A stretch of DNA of 64,000 nucleotides from Pseudomonas sp. HS6. Lineage in GTDB: Bacteria; Pseudomonadota; Gammaproteobacteria; Pseudomonadales; Pseudomonadaceae. This document shows positions 25,549 through 33,304 of the stretch, one piece after another; position 1 is the stretch's first letter; the number at the start of each line of letters is the position of its first letter. The notes beneath the pieces were generated by a model. That model did not search any database, was not told where the DNA came from, and saw only the letters and a list, made by a program, of their open reading frames with translations. Position numbers and translations under genes: made by a program. Location of the stretch: positions 5,270,001 through 5,334,000 of the forward strand of contig NZ_CP067412.1 of the NCBI RefSeq assembly GCF_023375815.1. The letters run 5' to 3'.

Positions 25549-26409
25549 ATGAAAAAAATAATAGCGCTAGGGCTGATGTTGGCGGCATTACAAGGGTGTG
25601 GTCTGCGTGAGCCGATGCCGGCCGAGCAGGACACCGACACTCCGACCCTGACCCCCAGGGCCTCGACCTACTACGACTTGCTGAAAATGCCTCGACCCAA
25701 GGGCCGTTTGATGGCGGTGGTGTACGGCTTCCGTGACCAGACCGGGCAGTACAAACCGACTCCGGCGAGTTCATTTTCCACCAGTGTCACCCAGGGCGCG
25801 GCGTCGATGTTGATGGACGCGATGCAGGCCAGCGGCTGGTTTGTGGTGCTCGAACGCGAGGGGCTGCAGAACCTGCTGACTGAACGCAAGATCATTCGTG
25901 CGTCGCAGAAGAAACCCAATACGCCGGTGAACATCCAGGGTGAGCTGCCACCGTTGCAGGCGGCGAACATGATGCTTGAGGGCGGGATCATTGCTTACGA
26001 CACCAACGTGCGCAGCGGTGGGGAAGGGGCGCGGTATTTGGGGATCGATTTGTCCCGTGAATACCGGGTTGACCAGGTGACTGTGAATTTGCGTGCGGTG
26101 GATGTTCGTAGCGGGCAGGTGTTGGCGAATGTCATGACCAGTAAGACGATTTATTCGGTGGCGCGCAGTGCGGGGATTTTCAAGTTTATCGAGTTCAAGA
26201 AGTTGCTTGAGGCTGAGGTCGGGTATACGACTAATGAGCCGGCGCAGTTGTGTGTGCTTTCGGCGATTGAGGCGGCGGTGGGGCATATGGTGGCGCAGGG
26301 GATTGAGCGGCATCTTTGGCAGGTGGCGGGGGATGCTTCTACGCCTGGGCAGGATGATGTCTTGAATCGCTATTTGACTCAGAACAAGGTGGATCCGGAT
26401 GCGGAGTGA
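25549..26409 (+). CDS. csgG: CsgG curli outer-membrane channel lipoprotein
   Basis: The protein has 286 residues from the ATG at 25549, best spaced to GGGGAG; another ATG lies at 25543. The lipobox is LQGC (Cys17). CsgG features follow: TYYDLLKMPRPKGRLMAVVYGFRDQTGQYK (in pieces), GWFVVLEREGLQNLLTERKII, LLEGGIIAYDTN-like LEGGIIAYDTN, and membrane-crossing strand segments. It forms the nonameric secretion pore for curlins. It is the last gene of the operon that begins at 16769. The curlin genes lie 2.6 kb further on, on the other strand. Confidence 0.95.
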   Translation: MKKIIALGLMLAALQGCGLREPMPAEQDTDTPTLTPRASTYYDLLKMPRPKGRLMAVVYGFRDQTGQYKPTPASSFSTSVTQGAASMLMDAMQASGWFVVLEREGLQNLLTERKIIRASQKKPNTPVNIQGELPPLQAANMMLEGGIIAYDTNVRSGGEGARYLGIDLSREYRVDQVTVNLRAVDVRSGQVLANVMTSKTIYSVARSAGIFKFIEFKKLLEAEVGYTTNEPAQLCVLSAIEAAVGHMVAQGIERHLWQVAGDASTPGQDDVLNRYLTQNKVDPDAE

Positions 26410-26463
26410 ACTTGGCGGCCTTTGGGGCGACCAGGTTCTGGCTGATGTATCCGGTTCAAATTT

Positions 26464-26557
26464 TGGGAGCCAGCCTGCTGGCGATGGCTATTTTTCAGAC
26501 GTGGGCGTTATTGCGAATTTACCCGGAACCCTGTGGGAGCTGGCTTGCCAGCGATGG
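26464..26557. repeat. Two REP-like elements in direct orientation
   Basis: GGGAGCCAGCCTGCTGGCGA and CTGTGGGAGCTGGCTTGCCA share the REP core. The first is degenerate. Confidence 0.7.
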
Positions 26558-26599
26558 CGCCCGGTCAGTCGGTGGGGGGCTTTCTGGCCGGGTACATAT

Positions 26600-26865
26600 C
26601 CATTTCTGCGGTAACGGCTGCTTAGGGTTTCGCCCTGACGGCGAGTCACCTTTTCCAAACGCCGAAAAGGTAACCCAAAAGGCTTTACCCTGACGTTCGG
26701 CCCTCGCTGTGGCTCGGGTTCCTTCGCTCCGGGATCGATCCGGGGGCATCGCCTACGGTTTGCTTCGCTGCACCTCCTCTCGATGTGTTTGGCTTCGCCA
26801 AACGGTCGATGCGCTCCCACCCCCGGATGAATCCCTCCACTCAGCCTGCCGAAGGGGCCGGCACG
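26600..26865. repeat. Interspersed repeat mosaic typical of fluorescent pseudomonads
   Basis: The block contains ACGGCTGCTTAGGGTTTCGC, CGCTCCGGGATCGATCCGGG, TCGCTGCACCTCCTC-like text and several short palindromes. I recognise it as resembling dispersed intergenic sequence of this group, from memory and without a search. Confidence 0.5.
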
Positions 26866-26951
26866 TCAAAAGCGGTACTCGAGCTAACGCTCATTGTGTT
26901 GAGTGGTGAGAGGCGAAAGGCAGAAAGCAGAAAGCGGACTGCTTTTGCTTT

Positions 26952-27003
26952 GATCGTTCCCGCGCTCCGCGTGGGAATGCAGCCCGGGACGCTCCGCGTC
27001 CCA
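26952..27003. repeat. GATCGTTCC(C) repeat, copy 1
   Basis: GATCGTTCCCGCGCTCCGCG TGGGAATGCAGCCC followed by GCTCCGCGTC recurs at 28030-28079 in slightly altered form. The core GTTCCC...GGGAA is palindromic. Confidence 0.75.
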
Positions 27004-27039
27004 TTCTCGAATGTTTAAAAGTTGTGTCTGTTTTAACGA

Positions 27040-27335
27040 TCCTTCCCACAAGGTTTTCAGGTTGTCCGTCGGAAGCGCGGGCTCTAGCCTGTTTCTGTCG
27101 CTGCCAATTCAGCGATCGGGATTGGAAACCCCGACGAGAACCGAGCGCACAAGCGCTTTTCATAACGTATGCTTGCGCACCTTGAAAAGTGTGCACTCCG
27201 TTATGGCGGCTGTGCGCGGGAGACCTTCGGGTCAACCGGGTTCTCCGTTCCCCGGGTTTCCAGCCTGCGTACAGCTGCCACCCATTCGTTCGGAAACCGA
27301 ATGGGCCAGCTTCATTTCAGGATCGGAGATTCACC
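27040..27335 (+). promoter_or_regulatory. Hairpin-rich leader of the DUF6124-like gene
   Basis: Stems visible by eye are TCGCTG/CAGCGA (27098-27115) and CCCATTCG/CGAATGGG (27281-27305). Purine-rich single-stranded text such as GGATTGGAAACCCCGACGAG lies between. Such a long, structured 5' region before a 126-codon gene suggests RNA-level control (inference). Confidence 0.4.
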
Positions 27336-27716
27336 ATGTTCAAACCAACACCCAACCCACCCGAAACCCAAGCCAACCTCGAAACCGACCCAACCTCCCC
27401 ATACACCTCCATCGACTCGAAAAAACTCCACGAAGCCGCCGAGCGCGCCCTGGACCATTACCTCTGCCCCGGCGCCCACATCATGGGCAGCGTCAACGAA
27501 CCCGCCCCGATGTACCTCGCCAACCCGGCCTACAACACCGAATCCCTGCTCGCCAACGCCAGCGAATCCCTGGGCTCGGCCAGCGAGATGCTCAACAACT
27601 TCGCCGCCACCCTCGACCCCGCCCACCGCAAGACCGCATTGGGTATCGCGCAGATCCTCATGTTGAGTGAGCTGGCCGTAAATCAGGCCTTGGATCACGT
27701 CGAACTGAAGGGCTGA
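27336..27716 (+). CDS. DUF3077/DUF6124-like small protein
   Basis: The protein has 126 residues, no signal peptide and no membrane segment. Start chosen at the ATG behind GGAG, beginning MFKPTPNPPE. The central part AAERALDHYLCPGAHIMGSV and the end FAATLDPAHRKTALGIAQIL with SELAVNQALDHVE match small helical proteins common and multicopy in fluorescent pseudomonads (DUF3077/DUF6124, from memory). Function is unknown. It is followed by a strong terminator, so it is a stand-alone unit with the long leader described upstream. Its presence in the accessory pocket, not in the flanking operons, suggests independent acquisition. Confidence 0.75.
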   Translation: MFKPTPNPPETQANLETDPTSPYTSIDSKKLHEAAERALDHYLCPGAHIMGSVNEPAPMYLANPAYNTESLLANASESLGSASEMLNNFAATLDPAHRKTALGIAQILMLSELAVNQALDHVELKG

Positions 27717-27734
27717 TCCAGCACATCCCCAATA

Positions 27735-27766
27735 AAAAACGCGGCCCAGCAATGGGTCGCGTTTTT
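27735..27766. terminator. Bidirectional-looking intrinsic terminator
   Basis: AAAAACGCGGCCC pairs with GGGTCGCGTTTTT round a six-base loop, with A-run before and T-run after. It ends the DUF6124-like gene. Confidence 0.85.
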
Positions 27767-27787
27767 CACATTCAAACTGGAGTCACC

Positions 27788-27979
27788 ATGGATCCCCTGA
27801 TCTCCACAATCGTTTCAGACTTCGAAAGTGAAGAGCAGGCCGCCAGCTACGACCGCTGGTTCCTTGCCGAAGTCCAAGCGTCAATCGATGATCCAAGGCC
27901 CAGCATTTCGCATGAACAGGTGCTGGCTGAAATCTCGGCCCTCATGGAGGAGCAACGAAGAAAGTATGAGGCGAGGTGA
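27788..27979 (+). CDS. Orphan antitoxin-like protein
   Basis: The protein has 63 residues from the ATG at 27788 behind GGAG. It is clearly homologous to the antitoxin at 28511-28717: EEQAASYDRWFLAEVQASIDDPRPSI (in pieces) aligns with EEQAASYDRWLIAKIQAS and NDPRPSIP. It also carries the common ending RRKYEAR/KRKKYDAG. No toxin gene follows; after the stop there is a GATCGTTCC repeat and a terminator. It is likely a relic or a cross-neutralising antidote to the nearby toxin (inference). Confidence 0.75.
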   Translation: MDPLISTIVSDFESEEQAASYDRWFLAEVQASIDDPRPSISHEQVLAEISALMEEQRRKYEAR

Positions 27980-28029
27980 GTTCTGTGCGTCGGAAATGTG
28001 AAAAGTAGAAAAGCGCAATGTAGATTTTT

Positions 28030-28079
28030 GATCGTTCCCACGCTCTGCGTGGGAATGCAGCCCTTGTTGCTCCGCGTCA
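28030..28079. repeat. GATCGTTCC(C) repeat, copy 2
   Basis: GATCGTTCCCACGCTCTGCG TGGGAATGCAGCCC repeats the element at 26952. It lies where the toxin gene of the orphan antitoxin would be expected. Confidence 0.75.
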
Positions 28080-28175
28080 AATTCGCGAGCTGGAGCGCGA
28101 AGCGTCCCTGGAGGCATTTCCAACTGAGTCTGCTCGACGTTTCGACGTGGAAACAATCAACGACTCAAGTCTCAG

Positions 28176-28214
28176 CGCAAAAAAAACGCCCCCCAAAGGG
28201 AGCGCATTTTTTGC
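28176..28214. terminator. Terminator-like hairpin between convergent genes
   Basis: GCAAAAAA...CGCCCCC and GGGAGCG...TTTTTTGC form an interrupted stem with flanking A and T runs. The text just before it (ACTCAAGTCTCAGCGCAAAA) is nearly repeated before the csgA terminator (ACTCGAGCCTCAGCGCAAAA). Confidence 0.7.
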
Positions 28215-28251
28215 TTCAGTGAGGTTATTCATTGTGTGACCGAGCGCCACA

Positions 28252-28521
28252 TCACAGATATTCCTGACGTGCGTGCACAACGCCCAGAATATTTATCCGG
28301 CCCACCGCTTGGTAAATGAGCAGGTAGTTGGGATGTACCACCATCTCACGAGTGCCGGGAGTTCGCCCCACTCGATAGAGGTGTGGATGTTTGGCAACGA
28401 TAATCGTGGCGGCTTCAATAGCGTTTGAAAGCTTGTTAGCCGCTTTGAAATTACGGTCACTGATGTAGTCAAGAATGTGCAGGAGTTCAGCCCGAGCTTC
28501 GGGCTGCCACTCAACCTGCAT
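28252..28521 (-). CDS. ParE/RelE-family toxin
   Basis: The protein has 89 residues. The pattern VEWQPEARAELLHILDYISD, then NAIEAATIIVAKHPHLYRVG and EMVVHPNYLLIYQA ending VLGVVHARQEY-like GVVHARQEYL, is that of the RelE/ParE superfamily (type II toxins acting on gyrase or on ribosome-bound mRNA). It overlaps the upstream antitoxin gene by 11 bases, the usual coupling. The substrate cannot be told from sequence alone, though the YLLIYQA...VHARQEY end favours ParE type. Confidence 0.88.
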   Translation of the reverse strand: MQVEWQPEARAELLHILDYISDRNFKAANKLSNAIEAATIIVAKHPHLYRVGRTPGTREMVVHPNYLLIYQAVGRINILGVVHARQEYL

Positions 28522-28717
28522 CGTATTTTTTACGCTTTGCTTCCATCAGGGCATGCATTTCGGCCATCACCTGATCATTAGGAATGCTCGGACGTGGGTC
28601 ATTCATGGAGGCTTGTATTTTGGCGATCAACCAACGGTCATAACTCGCAGCCTGCTCCTCGGGACCAAGATCCGAAACAACCGGGCACAGTGGGTCGATC
28701 AAAGACGGGTCGATCAT
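28511..28717 (-). CDS. Type II antitoxin partner of the ParE/RelE toxin
   Basis: The protein has 68 residues when started at the ATG (28715-28717) behind GGAGGTT; the longer frame has no such site. Charged, helical C-terminus (VMAEMHALMEAKRKKYDAG) and the DPRPSIPNDQV segment are seen in antitoxins paired with ParE-like toxins. It is paralogous to the orphan gene at 27788. Like most such antitoxins it probably represses its own promoter; an inverted repeat GAAAAC-GGTAC-GTTTTC lies upstream near 28895-28911. Confidence 0.85.
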   Translation of the reverse strand: MIDPSLIDPLCPVVSDLGPEEQAASYDRWLIAKIQASMNDPRPSIPNDQVMAEMHALMEAKRKKYDAG

Positions 28718-28942
28718 GGAACCTCCGGGTTTGGTGCCTGGAAGTCTATTCGGTAATGGTATCGCTGTCGTCGCTGTCTGGATGAATTGCATGTTGGCCA
28801 AGCTCCATGAGGATCAAGTTGTCCCGGCAAATCCTAGAGCCTGCACTTCCGACGGCCAACCGCCAGAATTCGTCAGAAAAGTCCCCGATCTTCTGAAAAC
28901 GGTACGTTTTCCGTAGGACGCCACTCGAGCCTCAGCGCAAAA

Positions 28943-28973
28943 AAAACCGCGACCCTCAGCAGGTCGCGGTTTT
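28943..28973 (-). terminator. Intrinsic terminator of the curlin operon
   Basis: AAAACCGCGACC and GGTCGCGGTTTT form a perfect 12-bp stem round CTCAGCA, just downstream of the csgA stop on the minus strand and followed there by a T run. Confidence 0.9.
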
Positions 28974-28987
28974 CCAACACTCAACCC

Positions 28988-30439
28988 TTACTGCTGCAAC
29001 ACCGTCGCCTGGTTAGCCGACCCAAACTGTTGAATATTCGCCGTCTGCGTCATCCCGCTCTGATCCACATTAGCAATGTTCCCCGTCCCGCCCTGGGTCA
29101 CGTACGCCACGTTCATGGTGTCAGCCTGTTTCACGGTGATCATGTTGTCGCTGCCATACAGCTGCGCGGTGTACGCCTGGTTGCCGGTGCCGGACTGGTC
29201 GAACTCGGTGCTGTTGCCAGTGCCGTTCGAGGTGCCTTGGGCCAGGTTGGTGGTGCCGCGTTGATCGGAGATCAGGATGTTGTCGCTGCCGTTCTGGTCG
29301 AAGTACAGCTCGTTGTAGGAATCAGCCTGGCTGACTGTAGTTTTGTTGCCGGTGCCAGTCTGGTGGGTGGTCATGGTGTGGCCGACGCCATCCTGGGTGA
29401 AGCTGGCGATGTTGCCGTTACCCGCCTGATTGATCGTCGCACGCTGGTTGCTGCCGAACTGGCCGCCGTGTTGCGGGCCTTTCCAGTTGCTGGCGTAGAC
29501 CTTGTTGTCGTTGCCCACGGAGGTGGCGTTGAGTGTGTGACCGTCGCCGCTCTGGTAGGTGTAGTGCACGTTGCCGTTGCCGACTTGATAGAGCGACAGC
29601 GTCGAGTTGACCGACTCGAACTGGTCGGCGTAGATGGCGTTGGTGTTGCCGACCTGGGTGACGGCGGCAGTGTTGTTTTCGCCGAAGCTCTGGTCGACCA
29701 CGGTTTCGTTGCTGTCGCCGTATTGGTTGACGGTGGCCTGGCTGGCCAGTTGGGTGTCCTGCCAGATTTCGCTGCCGTTGAGGTTGCCGAACTGGTTGAT
29801 GGTGATGTTGCCGCCGGTGCCGTTGCGCTGGTCGGCGTAGCCGTAGTTGTTTTCGCCGGCCTGGTTGATGCCGATCTGCCCGCCGTTGTGGGTGACCTGT
29901 TCGGCGGTGCCGTAGTTGGCGGTGCCGTATTGGGTGATCACCGAGCTGTTGCCGCTGCCTTCGTACAGTTGCTCGATGTTGGCTTCGTTGCTGTCGCCGA
30001 ACTGGAAGGTCTTGCCTTCGCTGCCGTTCTGCGAGTCCTGGTAGACGAACGAGAAGTTGCCGGTGCCTTGCTGCTGTTGCAGGACGGTGTTGGGTGAGCC
30101 GAAGCCCAGCGACTGGCTGGCGTGGGTGGTGTTGAAGGCGCCGACCTGTTGTTGGGTGATGGTGCCATTGTCTTCGTAAAGTTGTTCGGCATACGCGGCG
30201 TTGTAGTCGCCGACCGCGTCCTGGGTGATGACGCTGCTGGCGGTGTCTTGCACGGCGGCGGCGTCGTTGCCCTGGCCGAGTTGGGTCTGGGTGGCGCTGC
30301 TGAACGGGGCCTGGGTCTGCTTCACATCGGCGATGTTGGCAGTACCGACCTGGCTCTGGGTGGACAGGCTGTCGTCGGCCATGGCCTGGGCACTGAACAT
30401 GACCAGGATGGCGGCGGTGAGGGGCGTCAGTTTGAACAT
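28988..30439 (-). CDS. csgA: CsgA-type major curlin, very large
   Basis: The protein has 483 residues, about three times E. coli CsgA. A signal peptide ends AQAMA. The rest is about 20 imperfect curlin repeats of roughly 22 residues with the Q-G-x-N-x-A-x-x-Q pattern, for example TQVGNTNAIYADQ, NQYGDSNETVVDQ, NQAGNGNIASFTQ and TQGGTGNIANVDQ. Each repeat forms one beta-strand-turn-strand rung of the amyloid (established). Cys is absent. The start has a GGAGAG ribosome site. The gene follows csgB by 26 bases and ends in a strong terminator. This should be the bulk fibre subunit exported by CsgG. Confidence 0.93.
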   Translation of the reverse strand: MFKLTPLTAAILVMFSAQAMADDSLSTQSQVGTANIADVKQTQAPFSSATQTQLGQGNDAAAVQDTASSVITQDAVGDYNAAYAEQLYEDNGTITQQQVGAFNTTHASQSLGFGSPNTVLQQQQGTGNFSFVYQDSQNGSEGKTFQFGDSNEANIEQLYEGSGNSSVITQYGTANYGTAEQVTHNGGQIGINQAGENNYGYADQRNGTGGNITINQFGNLNGSEIWQDTQLASQATVNQYGDSNETVVDQSFGENNTAAVTQVGNTNAIYADQFESVNSTLSLYQVGNGNVHYTYQSGDGHTLNATSVGNDNKVYASNWKGPQHGGQFGSNQRATINQAGNGNIASFTQDGVGHTMTTHQTGTGNKTTVSQADSYNELYFDQNGSDNILISDQRGTTNLAQGTSNGTGNSTEFDQSGTGNQAYTAQLYGSDNMITVKQADTMNVAYVTQGGTGNIANVDQSGMTQTANIQQFGSANQATVLQQ

Positions 30440-30465
30440 GATGAACTCTCCGATGATTGCAGTGC

Positions 30466-30930
30466 TTAGCGATATTGCTTGACCGAAACGCTCATGCCGT
30501 TGCCCGACTGGGTCACGGCGCTTTGCAGCCCCGTGCCGGCCTGCTCGATGCTGGCGTCGTTGTTGTTGCCGTTTTGCGAAATCTGCGCGCGGTTGTGGCT
30601 GCCGTTTTGTGTGATCGATGCGGCGTTGCCGGAACCGTTTTGCGTGATCAACGCCATCAGGTCGCTGCCTTGCTGAAGGATGTACGCTTCCTGATTGCTG
30701 CCCGACTGCACGATGTTTCCAAGCAGCGACTGACCGTTCTGCGAGAGCAGCGCGAGGTTGGCCTGGCCGTTCTGGTCGATCAGGGCTTGCTGGCCCACAG
30801 GGGGCGGCAGTTCGCCGAGATCGGCGCTGTTGGGCGCCAAGTCATCGTTTTCCATCAGGTCGTCGGCGCGCACACCCGCACTGCCGCACAGGGCGAGCAG
30901 GCAAAGCAGGGCGGCGGTCGGCGTGTTCAT
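30466..30930 (-). CDS. csgB: CsgB-type curlin nucleator
   Basis: The protein has 154 residues from the ATG (30928-30930) with AGGA upstream; the longer frame at 30996 is not needed. The signal peptide ends SAGVRA. About five to six curlin repeats follow (LIDQNGQANLALLSQ, LITQNGSGNAASITQ, QISQNGNNNDASIEQ), ending SVSVKQYR like the C-terminal repeat that anchors CsgB to the cell. It nucleates CsgA polymerisation. No csgC or csgH inhibitor is seen next to it. Confidence 0.92.
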   Translation of the reverse strand: MNTPTAALLCLLALCGSAGVRADDLMENDDLAPNSADLGELPPPVGQQALIDQNGQANLALLSQNGQSLLGNIVQSGSNQEAYILQQGSDLMALITQNGSGNAASITQNGSHNRAQISQNGNNNDASIEQAGTGLQSAVTQSGNGMSVSVKQYR

Positions 30931-30985
30931 GGCGTTATCCTGTGCTGTGTCGTGTTGCTTAAACCTGAAATCGTGGCTGAGAGCA

Positions 30986-31028
30986 GCCCCACCCACTCCG
31001 CGCTCAGGCGGTGTGGGGCGGGTGGGGC
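30986..31028. other. GC-rich hairpin before csgB
   Basis: GCCCCACCC (30986-30994) pairs with GGGTGGGGC (31020-31028), with an inner CCGC...GCGG stem. It lies between the upstream secreted-protein gene and csgB, with no T run, so an mRNA-processing or stabilising element is more likely than a terminator. Confidence 0.55.
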
Positions 31029-31034
31029 GTGGGC

Positions 31035-33269
31035 TCAGAGGGTGGTCACCGAGATGGTGCGCACGGTGCCTTGGGACGAACGGATGGTGGCGGTCGGGTT
31101 GGCCGATGGCACCACCGTCGTGTTGTTCAGCGTCAACCGCCAGCGTCCGGTGACCGGTACCGTCGTCGTGCCGAGGGTGACCAGCCCGGTCGGGGTGGTG
31201 ACCTGCACGGTGATGGTGTTGCCGGTGGTCACGGACGAGGTGCCGGCGAAGTCCCAGTTGAAGCGGTTGCCGGAACGGGCCTGCACGGTCGAGGTGGTGA
31301 TCGTGAAGGTTTCCGCCGCTGGCCGTGGCGACACTTGCACGGTGACCGTGGCCGGCGTCGACAGGGCGCCGAAGCTGTCCCGGGCGATGTAGGTGAAGGT
31401 CGTGGTGAACGCGGTGGTCACGGTGGCCGGTGGGGTGTAGGTGATCACCGTGCCGTCAGTGCTGACCGTGCCGCGTCCTGCCGGCGGTTGGGTCAGGCTG
31501 GCGACGCCCAGCGGCGTGTTGCCTTCCGGATCGGTGTCGTTGGCCAGCACGTTGATCGGGATCGCCACGCCCAGTGTTGCGACGCTGTCGGCGACGGCGG
31601 TCGGTGGCCGGTTCGGCGCCACGCTGATGGTCACCGTGGCCGGGTTCACCGAGGCCAGGCCTTTGCTGTCCTGAGCTTTGTAGGTGAAGGTCGTGGTCAG
31701 CGGTGCGTTGACCACGGCTGGTGGGGTGTAGACCACTGACGTGGTGCCATTCAGGGCGACGGTGCCCTGACCGGCCGCCGGTTGAGTCAGCGCGGTGATG
31801 GTCAGCGGTACGTTGCCGTCCGGGTCGTTGTCGTTGGTCAGCACGTTGAGGGTGATCGGCACGCCGAAGCTGGTGCTGCCGGTGTCGGCGACGGACAGCG
31901 GCGCCTGGTTTTCACCGGTGTCCGGTGCGTTGCCGACGACTACCACCGGCTCGGTGTCGCTGCCGCCGGCGGCGGATTTGACCGTGACGGTGGCCGGTGG
32001 CTGGGTCAGGTCGGCGACGGTGATTTTTTGCAGAGTGCCGGTTTTCGACAGGCGTCCGTAACCTTGGGCAACCATGTCCGGTACGGCGACTTCATCGGTC
32101 GACGTGGCCTCAATCAGCAGGCTGTGGTTGGCCCAGCTGTAGCGGGCGGTCTGGATTTTCACCACGTCGGTGAGCTTCGCCGAGACCGAGGTTGGACGGG
32201 TGGTGCCGGCCGGATTGGTGGCGGTCACGACCACCACCGACGGCAAGGTGCCGTTGCCCAGGCGCTGGCCGAAGAACAGGCCGTTGTTGTCACCCAACAG
32301 GCTGGTCTGGCACGGCGTTTTCGGCGGTCCTGGCAGCAGCGCCAGGGTTTCGCGGAAGCACAGGGTCGAGCTGCTGTCAGACTTGGCGAACACTTCGGTA
32401 CGCACGCCGGCCGACGTCCGGCGATAGGTCGCGCGATCGAGGGCTACGTGGGTCTGTTGACGGTTGTCGAGGACCTTGCCGGCGACGGTGAACAGCGTGG
32501 TCTGAATCGAGCCCGCGCCCGAGGGACCGTCGATCCGCACGAAGTTGGTGTTGAACGGGCTGCCGGTCACGGCTTCGGTGAGGTTCGGGTCACCGACGAA
32601 GGTTTCGACGCTGCCACTGTCCGGGTTCACTTCGGTGTACGGGCCGTTGATGCTGCGCAGGAACGGTCCGATGGCACCGTTGAGCGCGCCGCTGAAATTG
32701 CCCGGGGCGCCGATGCCGACGTCCTTGGTGATGTTGATCGCCCGCCGGCCCGGCGTGGTGACGGTGACTGTTTCCACGCCATAGGGGTGGGTGATGGTGT
32801 AGGTGCCGGCCACGGGGACGTTCACCCGGATACGGATCCGCGCAAAGCTTTGCTGGTCGCCATCGATCGGGTTTTCCGAGGCGAAGGCCGCTTCTACCCC
32901 GGCGACGTAGGCGTCCATACCAAAACCGGCGCCGTTGTTGGGGATATTGGTTTCAGCCAGGAACCAGAAGGCTTCCGGCGGCCAGTTGTCGGGGAACACC
33001 ATTGGCAGTGTGTCGTCAAAAATCCCCGGCTCGGGCAGCAGGGTGCACATGTACGCCGGCGGGGTGGCGGCCGGCACTCGCGAGCTGGCGGCGCGCGACT
33101 GGCAGAGCTCCATCGACAGCAGGTTGTTGTCCTGATACCACATCGGGAATTTCCCGGTGGCGAAGGTGTAGGGGCCGGGGTCGACGGCGGCCAGTTGCGC
33201 GAACGCACTGCCGGTCAGCGAGATTGTCAGCCCGAGCGCGTTGAGCGCGAAGCGTGGCCACTTGTTCAT
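31035..33269 (-). CDS. Large secreted protein with two cadherin-like (Big/VCBS-type) repeats
   Basis: The protein has 744 residues from the ATG behind AGGAGGC; signal peptide ends TGSAFA. Residues about 25-400 are homologous to the next gene's product (AVDPGPYTFATGKFPMWYQD, YMCTLLPEPGIFDDTLP, ARIRIRV, THPYGVETV, NGPYTEVNP, TGSPFNTNFVRIDGP). No known family was recognised for that part. From about 460 there are two Ig/cadherin-like repeats (NQAPLSVADTG..., NRPPTAVADS...) with the calcium-type motif NDNDPDGN/NDTDPEGN, then a C-terminal beta domain. Those repeats are typical of surface or matrix proteins. Its position just before csgBA suggests a matrix partner of the amyloid or oxidases (inference). 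Confidence 0.75.
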   Translation of the reverse strand: MNKWPRFALNALGLTISLTGSAFAQLAAVDPGPYTFATGKFPMWYQDNNLLSMELCQSRAASSRVPAATPPAYMCTLLPEPGIFDDTLPMVFPDNWPPEAFWFLAETNIPNNGAGFGMDAYVAGVEAAFASENPIDGDQQSFARIRIRVNVPVAGTYTITHPYGVETVTVTTPGRRAINITKDVGIGAPGNFSGALNGAIGPFLRSINGPYTEVNPDSGSVETFVGDPNLTEAVTGSPFNTNFVRIDGPSGAGSIQTTLFTVAGKVLDNRQQTHVALDRATYRRTSAGVRTEVFAKSDSSSTLCFRETLALLPGPPKTPCQTSLLGDNNGLFFGQRLGNGTLPSVVVVTATNPAGTTRPTSVSAKLTDVVKIQTARYSWANHSLLIEATSTDEVAVPDMVAQGYGRLSKTGTLQKITVADLTQPPATVTVKSAAGGSDTEPVVVVGNAPDTGENQAPLSVADTGSTSFGVPITLNVLTNDNDPDGNVPLTITALTQPAAGQGTVALNGTTSVVYTPPAVVNAPLTTTFTYKAQDSKGLASVNPATVTISVAPNRPPTAVADSVATLGVAIPINVLANDTDPEGNTPLGVASLTQPPAGRGTVSTDGTVITYTPPATVTTAFTTTFTYIARDSFGALSTPATVTVQVSPRPAAETFTITTSTVQARSGNRFNWDFAGTSSVTTGNTITVQVTTPTGLVTLGTTTVPVTGRWRLTLNNTTVVPSANPTATIRSSQGTVRTISVTTL

Positions 33270-33304
33270 GATGCCTCCTGATGCGGATCTGGGCATGTGA
33301 GCGT

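Larger units (their letters stand above)
26410..27335. other. 926-base gene-free stretch: repeat mosaic and a leader
   Basis: No convincing gene is seen. It contains two REP-like elements (26464-26557), a long repeat mosaic (about 26600-26865), a GATCGTTCC repeat (26952-27003), and from about 27040 a hairpin-rich leader for the gene at 27336. Small frames inside lack ribosome sites and overlap the repeats. Confidence 0.7.

Noticed and set aside
26410..27335. Remnant insertion sequence in the gene-free gap
   Set aside because: No transposase fragment or clear terminal inverted repeats with target duplication were found. The text looks like dispersed intergenic repeats.
29030..30097. A 355-codon plus-strand frame opposite csgA
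   Set aside because: It results from the curlin repeat DNA (Val/Ala/Leu-rich mirror). CsgA repeats and signal peptide are unmistakable.
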